Virus record (IMG/VR): IMGVR_UViG_3300008113_009670 | Location: 1-37,141 of that record | From: a virus | Reading direction: 5' to 3' (one strand) | DNA length: 37,141 nucleotides | Shown: piece by piece, positions 21,123 through 28,960 of the stretch | How the letters are laid out: each line of letters starts with the position of its first letter | Numbering within the stretch: the stretch's first letter is position 1 | The notes under the pieces: generated by a model | The model's input: the letters and a program-made list of their open reading frames with translations, nothing else | The model's database searches: none | What the model was told of the DNA's origin: nothing | Made by a program: the position numbers and the translations under genes

Positions 21123-21674
21123 ATGTGGGATGGTAATGAAAATGTTAAAATTGATGTTGCACACGCCGAATTAATTACAGGGCTTGTGCTATCATCTAAG
21201 CCTGTAGAAATTCTTGAATTAGGTTTAGGTGGGGGAAGAAGTGTTGACGCTGTTCTCAAGGGATTGCAATACAATCAATTGCCTTATAATTACACTCTAG
21301 TTGATAATTGGAGTGACTGGGGATACAGAATGCCAGAAGGTGTTTCTGAAAAATATAATGGTTTGATTGAAATAATTACAAGTGACGAAAAAGCTTTTGT
21401 CTTTAGTTGTAATAAAAAATATGATTTTATTATTAGTGATGCAGATCACGGACACACAGAACAATGGTTTGAATATGTCTATGATAATTTATTAGATACA
21501 AATGGAATATTAATTTATCATGATGTAAACTTATTTGATAATGATTATCCTAATTTACGTCAAATTTACTATACATCAAAAAATAAAGGTTATAGCTATA
21601 AATTGTTCAATAAAAATAGTTTGCCTGGTGAAAGATGTCAACGTGGATTAATGGTTATTTTTAAAAATGCATAA
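21123..21674 (+). CDS. Class I SAM-dependent methyltransferase
   Basis: 183 residues; ATG 21123 follows AAGGAA by 6 bases. Motif I EILELGLGGGRSVDAVLKGL (about 31-50), TLVDNWSDWGYRMPEG after strand 2, and the motif IV equivalent DFIISDADHGHTEQWFEYVY (about 101-120), then GILIYHDVNLFD. Same overall plan as its upstream neighbour but not a close copy. Overlaps the first transketolase gene by 8 bases. Probably modifies a sugar or glycan made by this operon. Confidence 0.78.
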   Translation: MWDGNENVKIDVAHAELITGLVLSSKPVEILELGLGGGRSVDAVLKGLQYNQLPYNYTLVDNWSDWGYRMPEGVSEKYNGLIEIITSDEKAFVFSCNKKYDFIISDADHGHTEQWFEYVYDNLLDTNGILIYHDVNLFDNDYPNLRQIYYTSKNKGYSYKLFNKNSLPGERCQRGLMVIFKNA

Positions 21675-22287
21675 GACTGAAAAAAGAATAATTGATATTA
21701 CCTATGAACAAAAAATCAGCCATCTAAGCAGTAGTCTCAGTGCATGGCCTATCATTCATGAAATTTATGATAAGAAACAACCTGATGAGGTTTTCATTTT
21801 AAGCAGTGGTCATGCTGGTCTAGCATTATATTGTGAGATAGAAGAACGTAAAGGTATTGATGCTGTAATGCTTTTAAAAAAACATAGCATACATCCTAAA
21901 CGTGATATTGAAAATGATATATGGTGTAGTACAGGTAGTCTAGGGTGTGGACTACCTATTGCAGTTGGTCATGCTCTTGCAGATCGTAGAAAGAATGTTT
22001 ATTGTTTGATCACTGATGGTGAGGCCGCAGAAGGTAGTATATGGGAAAGTCTTAGATTTATTCATGTTAATAAATTAAACAATCTGCATGTTTATGTTAA
22101 TATTAATGGTCAGAGTGCCTATGACTATCTTGACAATGATTATCTAATTAATAGACTTAAAGCTTTCTTACCTAATATTAATATCAGAGTTAGTGAAACA
22201 CCTAATTGGAGTTTTGCAAAGGGATTGCTTACACATTATTATGTTTTGAAACCTGAGGACTATAAAGAAATATGCGAAAGTTATTGA
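21667..22287 (+). CDS. Transketolase-like subunit, TPP-binding half
   Basis: 206 residues, matching only the N-terminal third of a normal transketolase (over 600 residues). SSGHAGLALYCEIEERKGID and the TPP-binding stretch STGSLGCGLPIAVGHALAD ... ITDGEAAEGSIWESL hold the GDG-type (here TDGEAAEG) motif with NxxG-like downstream residues (VNINGQS). Split transketolases of this kind occur in archaea and in secondary-metabolite and sugar clusters. It would move a two-carbon ketol unit. Overlaps both neighbours and is completed by the next gene. Confidence 0.86.
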   Translation: MHKTEKRIIDITYEQKISHLSSSLSAWPIIHEIYDKKQPDEVFILSSGHAGLALYCEIEERKGIDAVMLLKKHSIHPKRDIENDIWCSTGSLGCGLPIAVGHALADRRKNVYCLITDGEAAEGSIWESLRFIHVNKLNNLHVYVNINGQSAYDYLDNDYLINRLKAFLPNINIRVSETPNWSFAKGLLTHYYVLKPEDYKEICESY

Positions 22288-22751
22288 GTGAACTTTTATA
22301 TAAAACATTAAAAGAAAATGATGATGTATGGGTAATTACAGCAGACTTAGGTTTTGGTGTCTTGGATAAAATAAGAAATGAATTTCCCGAAAGAGTTATT
22401 AATGTAGGTGCCAGTGAACAGTTGATGGTTGGCGCTGCTATTGGTTTGGCACAAAGTGGTAAAATTCCTTTGTGTTACAGCATCACTCCATTTTTAATTT
22501 TTAGACCCTTTGAATGGCACCGTTTATATTTGGATAATGAAAATATTCCAGTAAAATTAATTGGTATAGGAAGAGGTGATGACTATGGTCAAGGATATAG
22601 TCATGACGCAACAGGTGATACAGAAGCCCTTGATTTATTATCAAATATAGTGCAATATATACCTAACACACTTGATGACTTGACATCTTGTTGGAATGAT
22701 TTTATTTTCAACAATAAACCCAGCTATGTAAATATTCGGAGAACATTGTGA
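22272..22751 (+). CDS. Transketolase-like subunit, pyrimidine-binding half
   Basis: 159 residues corresponding to the middle (Pyr) domain of transketolase: VITADLGFGVLDKIRNEFPE, INVGASEQLMVGAAIGLAQS with the catalytic Glu that activates TPP (GASEQ), and SITPFLIFRPFEW. The GRGDDYGQGYSHDATGD loop resembles the family's His-containing substrate loop. The usual C-terminal third domain is missing. Overlaps the TPP half by 16 bases, so the two products are surely made together and form the active site at their interface. Confidence 0.86.
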   Translation: MRKLLSELLYKTLKENDDVWVITADLGFGVLDKIRNEFPERVINVGASEQLMVGAAIGLAQSGKIPLCYSITPFLIFRPFEWHRLYLDNENIPVKLIGIGRGDDYGQGYSHDATGDTEALDLLSNIVQYIPNTLDDLTSCWNDFIFNNKPSYVNIRRTL

Positions 22752-23695
22752 TCTATTCTGTATATGTTACAGGCTGTTTAGGTTTTATTGGTAGTTATAT
22801 AACAAGAACATGCCTTCAAAAAGGTTGGCATGTTATGGGTGTTGACTGTGAAACATATGCATCTGATGTTGGTTTGCTAACAGAATTCAATTCCTACAGT
22901 AATTTTACATATCTAAAGAAAAATATTAACGACCTAGATATGTTATATGATTGTGATTATATAATTAACACTGCAGCTGAAACCCATGTTGATAACAGCA
23001 TTGTTAATAATGATATATTTGTTAGAAGTAATATTGATGGTGTTCATAATCTTCTAAGACTTATTCAGACCAAAAAGAATTATAATATGCCTGTGTTAAT
23101 TCAAATTAGTACAGATGAAGTCTATGGGGATATTGATCAAGGATCTTTTACAGAAAAAGATCTGATGCATCCTAGTAATCCATATAGTGCAACAAAAGCA
23201 AGTGCTGATATGTTAGTATTAGCCTGGCATAGAACATATGGTGTACCTTTCCTTATTGTTAGACCTACTAACAATTATGGTATTGGTCAATATGTAGAAA
23301 AATTTATTCCCAAGACCTGTAAATATCTTTCCTTAGGAAAACCAGCACCTCTACATTTAAATGGTACACCTCGTCGAGTGTGGTTACATGCACAAGATAC
23401 AGCAGATGCAATTATATTTTTGATGGATAATAAAATTAAAAATGATATCTTTAATATAAGTGGAAATTTCGAAACATCCAATTTAGAGATATTTAAAAAA
23501 ATATTAAGTTTAATTAACATAGATCCAAATGATTATAAAAAGTTTGTTGATTTCAATGTTAATAGATTAGGTCAAGATTTACGATACAGCATTGATGATT
23601 CTAAATTGAAATCATTGGGATGGAATAATAAAAAAATATTTGATGAAGAACTTCCGTCTATAGTTGACCATTATAATAATCATTTTATTTGGTAA
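22748..23695 (+). CDS. dTDP-glucose 4,6-dehydratase-like SDR enzyme
   Basis: 315 residues, GTG start in a GTGA overlap. NAD motif VTGCLGFIGSYITRT, NTAAETHVDNSIVNND, catalytic QISTDEVYGDIDQGSF (Thr-Asp-Glu triad piece) and NPYSATKASADMLVLAW (YxxxK), then IVRPTNNYGIGQY and the C-terminal DLRYSIDDSKLKSLGW: all are RfbB signatures. It would convert an NDP-hexose to the 4-keto-6-deoxy form. A second RfbB-like enzyme is encoded at 25580, so the two may act on different nucleotides or steps. Confidence 0.87.
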   Translation: MIYSVYVTGCLGFIGSYITRTCLQKGWHVMGVDCETYASDVGLLTEFNSYSNFTYLKKNINDLDMLYDCDYIINTAAETHVDNSIVNNDIFVRSNIDGVHNLLRLIQTKKNYNMPVLIQISTDEVYGDIDQGSFTEKDLMHPSNPYSATKASADMLVLAWHRTYGVPFLIVRPTNNYGIGQYVEKFIPKTCKYLSLGKPAPLHLNGTPRRVWLHAQDTADAIIFLMDNKIKNDIFNISGNFETSNLEIFKKILSLINIDPNDYKKFVDFNVNRLGQDLRYSIDDSKLKSLGWNNKKIFDEELPSIVDHYNNHFIW

Positions 23696-23709
23696 TGAAG
23701 GAATAAAAT

Positions 23710-24717
23710 ATGTCTAATAATAAATTTATTGTTTGGGGTGCAAAATTAGATACTGGTCATACTCATGCGTTCGTTCATTACGCTATTTACAGAGCAGCAC
23801 AAGCATTGGGTCTTGATGTGTATTGGTTGGACAATAGGGATAACGTTGATCCATCTTTCTTAGATGACTCATTGATTATTTCTGAACAATGGTTATGCTT
23901 TGAAACACCTCAAAGTAATAAAATCCCGATGAGAAAATCTTCTACCTATATTATCAATTATCTTGGGACAAAACCACCAGAAGAAAAGAATCAATTTAAT
24001 CCTGGATTCTCAATGTGGGAAGGTAATGTAAAGAGGGTAGTTGATTTTAGATTTGCTTGTGATTGGGGTATAGGTGGTGTTGAAGATAAGAATCAAGCAT
24101 ATAAATTTGAACCAGAAAAATATACTCAAATAAGCAAAGCGTCTTATTTTGATAAGGGCAAAGATTACGATTATTATTATTCAATTTGGGGTACAGATAT
24201 TCTTCCTCATGAAATTGACCTTGAAGCAAGATTTACACCCTATGAAGAACCTAAGTATTCTTTCTTCGGCGGTACAATTGGTGATTGGAACATTGAGGAG
24301 TTTGAACCATTCGTGAGAGCTTGCCAAGATAATGGTGTAAAATTTATTCATCACTGTCCTTGGAGAAATGGTGGTCTTTCTATTGAAGCTCTTCGTAAAT
24401 ATATTTTAGGTTCCTACATTGCCTATGATGGTAGACCAAAAAACCATTTAGCTAACGGTTATATTCCATGTAGAACGATTAAAAACATTAGTTACGGAAA
24501 ATTAGGTGTTACTAACTCTAAAGCTGTATATGAATATTTTGATGGTGATATTGCTTATTCATCAGATCCCTATGAAGTGTTTAGTGTTGCTGAACAAATG
24601 GAAGCAAGATCTGATATTAAAGATATTATGTTGAGACAAATGATCAACGTCAGAGATAATCATACCTATGTTAGCCGTGTTATGGATATGCTTAAAGTTT
24701 GGGAGATGTGTCAGTGA
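23710..24717 (+). CDS. Putative glycosyltransferase
   Basis: 335 residues; AAGGAA lies 10 bases upstream. No close family was recalled. Features consistent with a GT-B sugar transferase: an N-terminal Rossmann-like start (FIVWGAKLDTGHTHAFVHYA), a second start at about 175 (PKYSFFGGTIGDWNIEEFEPF), and a C-terminal stretch NGYIPCRTIKNISYGKLGVTNS followed by YEYFDGDIAYSS, where R-x-x-K-x-I-S-x-G-x-L-G is like donor-binding loops of capsule and fucosyl-type transferases. Position between sugar dehydratases supports it. Overlaps the following gene by GTGA. Confidence 0.6.
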   Translation: MSNNKFIVWGAKLDTGHTHAFVHYAIYRAAQALGLDVYWLDNRDNVDPSFLDDSLIISEQWLCFETPQSNKIPMRKSSTYIINYLGTKPPEEKNQFNPGFSMWEGNVKRVVDFRFACDWGIGGVEDKNQAYKFEPEKYTQISKASYFDKGKDYDYYYSIWGTDILPHEIDLEARFTPYEEPKYSFFGGTIGDWNIEEFEPFVRACQDNGVKFIHHCPWRNGGLSIEALRKYILGSYIAYDGRPKNHLANGYIPCRTIKNISYGKLGVTNSKAVYEYFDGDIAYSSDPYEVFSVAEQMEARSDIKDIMLRQMINVRDNHTYVSRVMDMLKVWEMCQ

Positions 24718-25580
24718 AAATTCTAATCACAGGTCATATGGGATTTGTTGGCAAATACTTTATGCGTAAATACGCTGAGCATGATATTGTTGGTATTGAT
24801 ATTAAAGAAGGAAATGATTGTAGAGATTTCTTTAAAACAAATTCTGATAGATTTGATTTAGTAATTCATCTTGCAGCTATTGTTGGTGGTAGGCAGACAA
24901 TTGAGAATGAACCTTTGTCAGTTGCAATTGACTTGGCTATAGATTCAGAAATGTGTCAATGGGCTTTGAAAACAAAACCTGGAAGAATCATTTATTTTTC
25001 TTCCTCAGCAGCCTACCCGGTCAAGTTGCAATTGATCAAAGATCAATATAAACTTAAAGAATCAGATATTAATTTGGCAGATGTCAGTACTCCAGATTTG
25101 ACCTATGGTTGGTCTAAACTAACAGGTGAATTTTGTTTACAATTTGTTGAACAAGCTGGTATCAAAGTCAATGTGTTCAGACCTTTTAGTGGTTATGGAA
25201 CAGATCAAGACCTAGATTATCCATTCCCTTCTTATATTGATAGAGCTAAGAAAAGATTAGATCCTTTTGATATTTGGGGTGATGGAACACAGGTTAGAGA
25301 TTTTATTCACATGAGAGATATTGTTGACGCTGTTGATGAGGCAATCAAACAAGATATTTCAGGACCAGTTAATCTTGGATCTAGTGTACCAACATCATTT
25401 AACGAACTTGCTGATATGGTTTGCAAACAAGCAAATTATAAACCAAATATCAATCACATCAAAACTGCTCCTGTCGGAGTCATGTTTAGATGTAGTAATA
25501 ATGAAAAGATGCTTTCATTTTATAAACCTAAAATATCTTTGGAAGAAGGCATCTCAATGGCTTTGAACGGAATTATTTAA
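24714..25580 (+). CDS. NAD-dependent sugar epimerase (GDP-sugar epimerase-like SDR)
   Basis: 288 residues; GTG 24714 is chosen because it overlaps the previous stop (GTGA). ITGHMGFVGKYFMRKY is the NAD motif; VIHLAAIVGGRQTIENEP resembles GDP-mannose 3,5-epimerase and GDP-fucose synthase; catalytic IIYFSSSAAYPV and TYGWSKLTGEFC (YxxxK) follow. FRPFSGYGTDQD and VRDFIHMRDIVDAV are sugar-site elements. Coupled to the second RfbB-like gene by TAATG. Exact substrate uncertain. Confidence 0.83.
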   Translation: MKILITGHMGFVGKYFMRKYAEHDIVGIDIKEGNDCRDFFKTNSDRFDLVIHLAAIVGGRQTIENEPLSVAIDLAIDSEMCQWALKTKPGRIIYFSSSAAYPVKLQLIKDQYKLKESDINLADVSTPDLTYGWSKLTGEFCLQFVEQAGIKVNVFRPFSGYGTDQDLDYPFPSYIDRAKKRLDPFDIWGDGTQVRDFIHMRDIVDAVDEAIKQDISGPVNLGSSVPTSFNELADMVCKQANYKPNINHIKTAPVGVMFRCSNNEKMLSFYKPKISLEEGISMALNGII

Positions 25581-26605
25581 TGACCAAAAATGTTTTAATT
25601 ACTGGTGGTGCAGGATTCATTGCTCACCATATGATTGATTATCTTTTAAAACACACTGACTGGGATATTACAAGTCTTGATCGATTAGATTTTTCCGGTA
25701 ATCTAAATCGTCTACATGATTTGATTAAAGATAATCCGAACAAGCATAGAGTAAAGGTAGTATACCATGACCTCAAAGCAGCTATTACACCTCTTACTGC
25801 TACTCGTATTGGTTCCGTTGATATTATTCTACATCTGGCCGCTGGTAGTCATGTTGATCGTTCTATTGATTACCCTATGGAGTTTGTTCTTGATAATGTT
25901 GTTGGAACTTGTAATATACTTGATTTCGCTCGTAGCTGTAATGGTACATTAGAGAAGTTTATTTACTTTTCAACAGATGAAGTATTTGGTCCAGCCCCTC
26001 CAGGTGTTAACTATGATGAGTATGATCGTTATAACTCTACAAATCCCTACTCAGCATCAAAAGCAGGTGGTGAAGAATTAGCAGTTGCTTATCATAATAC
26101 ATATGGCCTTCCTATCATCATTACACATACAATGAATGTGTTTGGTGAAAGACAACACCCTGAAAAATATATTCCAATGTGTATTAAGAAAATACGTGAT
26201 GGACAAACAATTACAGTTCATTCTGATGCATCAAAAACTATTCCAGGAAGCAGACACTATATTCATGCTAATGATGTTGCTGATGCAATACTATTTCTTC
26301 TTAAAAATAGTTCCTCTGCTGTTTACGGATCAAAGAGTGGTATTAAATGTCCTAAGTATAATATAGTTGGAAAACAAGAAATAAATAATTTACAATTAGC
26401 CCAAATCATTGCTGATTGTCAAGGTAAAGAATTAAAATATGAGATGGTAGATTTTCATTCATCTCGACCAGGACATGATCTTAGATATGCACTTAGTGGT
26501 GAGAGAATGAAAGTGATGGGTTGGGAACCTAAGATTGAATTGACTGAACGAATTAAACAAGTTGTTGATTGGACGTTGGGTCGACCTGATTGGCTCATTA
26601 CATAA
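25580..26605 (+). CDS. rfbB: dTDP-glucose 4,6-dehydratase (RfbB-like)
   Basis: 341 residues, near the full length of RfbB (about 355). LITGGAGFIAHHMIDYL is the NAD motif with one Gly changed (GFIAHH), then HLAAGSHVDRSIDYPMEF, YFSTDEVFGPAPPG with the catalytic Asp-Glu pair, NPYSASKAGGEELAVAY (YxxxK), THTMNVFGERQHPEKYIP and the C-terminal SSRPGHDLRYALSGERMKVMG. It makes a 4-keto-6-deoxy sugar from an NDP-glucose. Last gene of the glycan run; the next gene starts after 10 bases but is functionally different. Confidence 0.88.
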   Translation: MTKNVLITGGAGFIAHHMIDYLLKHTDWDITSLDRLDFSGNLNRLHDLIKDNPNKHRVKVVYHDLKAAITPLTATRIGSVDIILHLAAGSHVDRSIDYPMEFVLDNVVGTCNILDFARSCNGTLEKFIYFSTDEVFGPAPPGVNYDEYDRYNSTNPYSASKAGGEELAVAYHNTYGLPIIITHTMNVFGERQHPEKYIPMCIKKIRDGQTITVHSDASKTIPGSRHYIHANDVADAILFLLKNSSSAVYGSKSGIKCPKYNIVGKQEINNLQLAQIIADCQGKELKYEMVDFHSSRPGHDLRYALSGERMKVMGWEPKIELTERIKQVVDWTLGRPDWLIT

Positions 26606-26615
26606 GGAATACAAA

Positions 26616-27383
26616 ATGAAAAGGTTATTGCTAGCATTACTATTTTTTCCAACTTTAGCATTTGCTAATCCTATTGATGATAAATGTCCACAACATGTAA
26701 AATGGGGTGCACCTCAATTTTCAATCAAAGTAGAAAATGTAGTTTATCTTTGTCGTACTGGTTATGCTGTTGTCTATAGTAACGACTACAAGAACCCTTT
26801 GTATGTTGCCGAACATGTTTCAAAAGATAGACTGGGTGAAGAACCTCGTACAGATGACTTTAGATCTGATCCTGATATTAAACCCGAGAATCAAGCTACA
26901 TTACAAGATTATGCAGGTGCAGGTTATGATCGTGGTCATATGAGTCCTGCTGCTAATAATGGTAAGAATAAACAAGCAATGTCTGAATCATTCCTACTCT
27001 CAAATATGGTTCCACAAAATCCAGGTAATAACAGGGGTATTTGGAAACAATTGGAGGTATTTGTTCGTGATTGGGTCACTAATGGCGCTGATCTTTATGT
27101 CATCCAGGGGGCCATTTATGACCCAGGTTACAAAACAATTGGGAACAATGTTGCAGTACCAACTCGTCTTTTTAAAGTAATAATTGACCCAGTAAACAAT
27201 AAAATGATTGCTTTTATCTTTCCAAATGAAAAATTAGAAGTAAAAGATATGCCAAAATATGTAGTTTCTGTGCAAAAAGTGGAACAAGAGACGCATATTG
27301 ACTTTAGTCCAATGATCCCTGGCAATCTTAAGATCTTGGAACACAGTGACCCTGATAAAAAACAGTGGCCTTCTTTAAACTAA
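26616..27383 (+). CDS. Exported non-specific DNA/RNA endonuclease (NUC1/EndA type)
   Basis: 255 residues; ATG 26616 has AAGGAA 7 bases upstream and begins a Sec signal peptide (MKRLLLALLFFPTLAFA). The mature part holds the beta-beta-alpha-metal nuclease signature: YDRGHMSPAAN near residue 110 (catalytic His in DRGH) and the downstream metal ligand Asn in SNMVPQNPGNNRGIWKQLE. It should cut single- and double-stranded nucleic acid with Mg2+ in the periplasm or outside the cell, so the phage's own cytoplasmic DNA is not at risk. It leads the exported-enzyme group. Confidence 0.88.
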   Translation: MKRLLLALLFFPTLAFANPIDDKCPQHVKWGAPQFSIKVENVVYLCRTGYAVVYSNDYKNPLYVAEHVSKDRLGEEPRTDDFRSDPDIKPENQATLQDYAGAGYDRGHMSPAANNGKNKQAMSESFLLSNMVPQNPGNNRGIWKQLEVFVRDWVTNGADLYVIQGAIYDPGYKTIGNNVAVPTRLFKVIIDPVNNKMIAFIFPNEKLEVKDMPKYVVSVQKVEQETHIDFSPMIPGNLKILEHSDPDKKQWPSLN

Positions 27384-27391
27384 TCTAATAT

Positions 27392-27399
27392 AATAAATA
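27392..27399 (+). promoter_or_regulatory. Late-promoter-like site
   Basis: AATAAATA, one mismatch to TATAAATA, about 65 bases before the lytic transglycosylase. The leader in between can form two small hairpins (CGTG-gaaat-CACG and TAGGT-gagta-ACCTA). Confidence 0.5.
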
Positions 27400-27464
27400 T
27401 TCAATCGTGGAAATCACGAGAAGCGATTAGGTGAGTAACCTATTCGTCAACCAAAGGAAGAGAA

Positions 27465-27914
27465 ATGAAGAAAGTACTATTAGCCCTCGTAATAGGGGTT
27501 AGTATGTCTTCTGCATCATACGGCGCTAATACATCGAAAAATACATCGTACAATATATCGGATATAAAATTACTAGTAGATATAATCGCAGAAAGACATA
27601 ATGTTCCAAAAGACTTGGCTCACGCTATTGTCAGTTTGGAATCTAATTATGATCCCACTGTTACAGGTAAGCTTGGTGAAATCGGCTTAGGTCAGATTCG
27701 CTGTAAGACTGCTAAAACAGAGGGATTCAAGGGTAAGTGTACTGAACTTTACAAACCTGAAGTAAACTTAGAGTATAGCATGGCATATCTTCGTTATGCT
27801 TTAGATAGAACTAACAACGATATCTGCAAAGCAGCATCGTTTTATAGCAGTGGTCAGGTTCCTAGATCCAATAAGACCGCATACTGCAGAAAAATGCTTA
27901 CCCATCTACAATGA
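27465..27914 (+). CDS. Exported lytic transglycosylase (SLT family)
   Basis: 149 residues with a signal peptide (MKKVLLALVIGVSMSSASYG, cut near A-N). The SLT domain is complete: DLAHAIVSLESNYDPTVTG with the catalytic Glu in SLES (near 58), GEIGLGQIRCKTAK (GLxQI), and a C-terminal AYLRYALDRTNNDICKAASFYSSG. Cleaves the glycan strand of peptidoglycan between MurNAc and GlcNAc, from the periplasmic side. GGAAG ribosome binding site. Overlaps the amidase-like gene by ATGA. Confidence 0.9.
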   Translation: MKKVLLALVIGVSMSSASYGANTSKNTSYNISDIKLLVDIIAERHNVPKDLAHAIVSLESNYDPTVTGKLGEIGLGQIRCKTAKTEGFKGKCTELYKPEVNLEYSMAYLRYALDRTNNDICKAASFYSSGQVPRSNKTAYCRKMLTHLQ

Positions 27915-28423
27915 AAAAATTTCTAGCAACTTTACTCATATGTCTGTTACCTGCCAAGGTGTTAGCTTTTGAATTAACATTTTCTGTTGATTTCAATGGT
28001 ATGTTTGCTAAGCAGCCAGATATAATGAAAGTAGCCATGAATTATAATGGTTATGAAGCTAGAAAGAATAGAAAAGAACTAAAAGAAATTTTAGAGATAG
28101 ACCCAGTACAAACACCTTGGTGTGCTGGGTTTATTAATTTTGTTTTACAACAAACTGGTTATTATTCTACTAATAGTTTACTTGCTTCCAGTTATCATAA
28201 TTACGGTGAAAAGGTAAAGGAACCACAACCTGGTGATATTGTTTTGTTAAGAAGAACCGGTGGTAGTGGTAGGCATGTTGCATTCTTCTATGGTTATCAT
28301 ATGGAGAATGGTGAGAAATATGTTCAACTACTAGGGGGTAATCAAGATGATTCTGTAAAGATATCTTCTTACCCTGCAAGCCAGATAGTTGATATTCGTA
28401 GACCTATTAAGAAAATAAGTTAA
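27911..28423 (+). CDS. Exported CHAP/NlpC-like cell-wall hydrolase (TIGR02594 type)
   Basis: 170 residues. Signal peptide MKKFLATLLICLLPAKVLA. The mature part resembles the TIGR02594/CHAP group: catalytic Cys in TPWCAGFINFVLQQTGY (near residue 76), PQPGDIVLLRRTGGSGRHVAFFYGY with the catalytic His (near 118), and VQLLGGNQDDSVKISSYP as the polar third position. Expected to cut peptide bonds of peptidoglycan. Coupled to the lytic transglycosylase by ATGA, giving an exported glycan-plus-peptide cutting pair. Confidence 0.86.
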   Translation: MKKFLATLLICLLPAKVLAFELTFSVDFNGMFAKQPDIMKVAMNYNGYEARKNRKELKEILEIDPVQTPWCAGFINFVLQQTGYYSTNSLLASSYHNYGEKVKEPQPGDIVLLRRTGGSGRHVAFFYGYHMENGEKYVQLLGGNQDDSVKISSYPASQIVDIRRPIKKIS

Positions 28424-28429
28424 TAAATA
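28422..28429 (+). promoter_or_regulatory. Late-promoter-like site
   Basis: AATAAATA (one mismatch to TATAAATA) at the end of the amidase-like gene, 25 bases before the SpeD-like gene. Confidence 0.45.
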
Positions 28430-28454
28430 GATCTTTACATTTTAGGAGATAAGA

Positions 28455-28817
28455 ATGAACAAGACTTGGGGTTATCATCTATTGCTTGATTGTACAAATG
28501 GTGATAGAGAACTCATTGCATCAAAAGAAAATGTTTATAAGTTTATTAAAGAACTTGTTGTTGCTATAGATATGGTTGCTTTTGGTGAACCTTGGATTGA
28601 ACGTTTTGCCACTCATGATCTTTCCAAGTCTGGTATTTCATTCTGTCAGATGATTGAAACATCAAATATTACTGGTCACTTCGTTGATGCAGATGGTAAT
28701 TTTTATATTGATGTTTTTTCATGTAAGCCATTTAATAATGATATAGTAATTGAAACTGTGGATAAGTATTTTAAACCAGAAAAAGTTCGTATGCATTATA
28801 TTTCACGTGATGCATAA
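28455..28817 (+). CDS. speD: S-adenosylmethionine decarboxylase-like protein (SpeD)
   Basis: 120 residues, the size of prokaryotic class 1b SpeD proenzymes. TWGYHLLLDCTNGD opens like the family; the central ISFCQMIETSNITGHFVDADG has a Ser in the place where SpeD self-cleaves to form its pyruvoyl group (family form ESHxSxHxxPE, here ETSNITGHFVD), and FYIDVFSCKPFN follows as in SpeD. If active it makes decarboxylated SAM for spermidine. Because the cleavage motif is altered, another pyruvoyl decarboxylase activity is possible. AGGAG ribosome binding site. Confidence 0.82.
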   Translation: MNKTWGYHLLLDCTNGDRELIASKENVYKFIKELVVAIDMVAFGEPWIERFATHDLSKSGISFCQMIETSNITGHFVDADGNFYIDVFSCKPFNNDIVIETVDKYFKPEKVRMHYISRDA

Positions 28818-28827
28818 TAATAGTTGA

Positions 28828-28901
28828 CGCGGGGTAGCGCAGAAGAAGAGCGTCGGACTCATAATCCGAAGGTCGGTGGTGCGAATCCATCCCCCGCAAC
28901 A
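28828..28901 (+). tRNA. Initiator-type tRNA-fMet(CAT), incomplete CCA
   Basis: Acceptor CGCGGGG against CCCCGCA leaves C1-A72 unpaired, the mark of bacterial initiator tRNA. Anticodon arm TCGGA-CTCATAA-TCCGA. The D loop AGAAGAA lacks G18-G19 and the T loop TGCGAAT has G55, so the usual D/T loop contact is absent from both sides. The 3' end reads ACA, so CCA is not fully encoded and would need the host CCA enzyme. Confidence 0.82.
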
Positions 28902-28905
28902 TGAA

Positions 28906-28956
28906 GACCCTATTATTATAAATAGCTATATGTAAGACTATTATAATAATAGGGTC
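28906..28956 (+). promoter_or_regulatory. Late promoter inside a 16-pair hairpin ahead of the GIY-YIG gene
   Basis: GACCCTATTATTATAA (28906-28921) is a perfect inverted repeat of TTATAATAATAGGGTC (28941-28956). TATAAATA (28917-28924) overlaps the loop side of the left arm, and the ribosome binding site AGGG (28951-28954) lies in the right arm. Transcripts from upstream hide the site; transcripts from the late promoter would not. This is the plan known for I-TevI and some other T4 late genes. Confidence 0.82.
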
Positions 28957-28960
28957 GATT

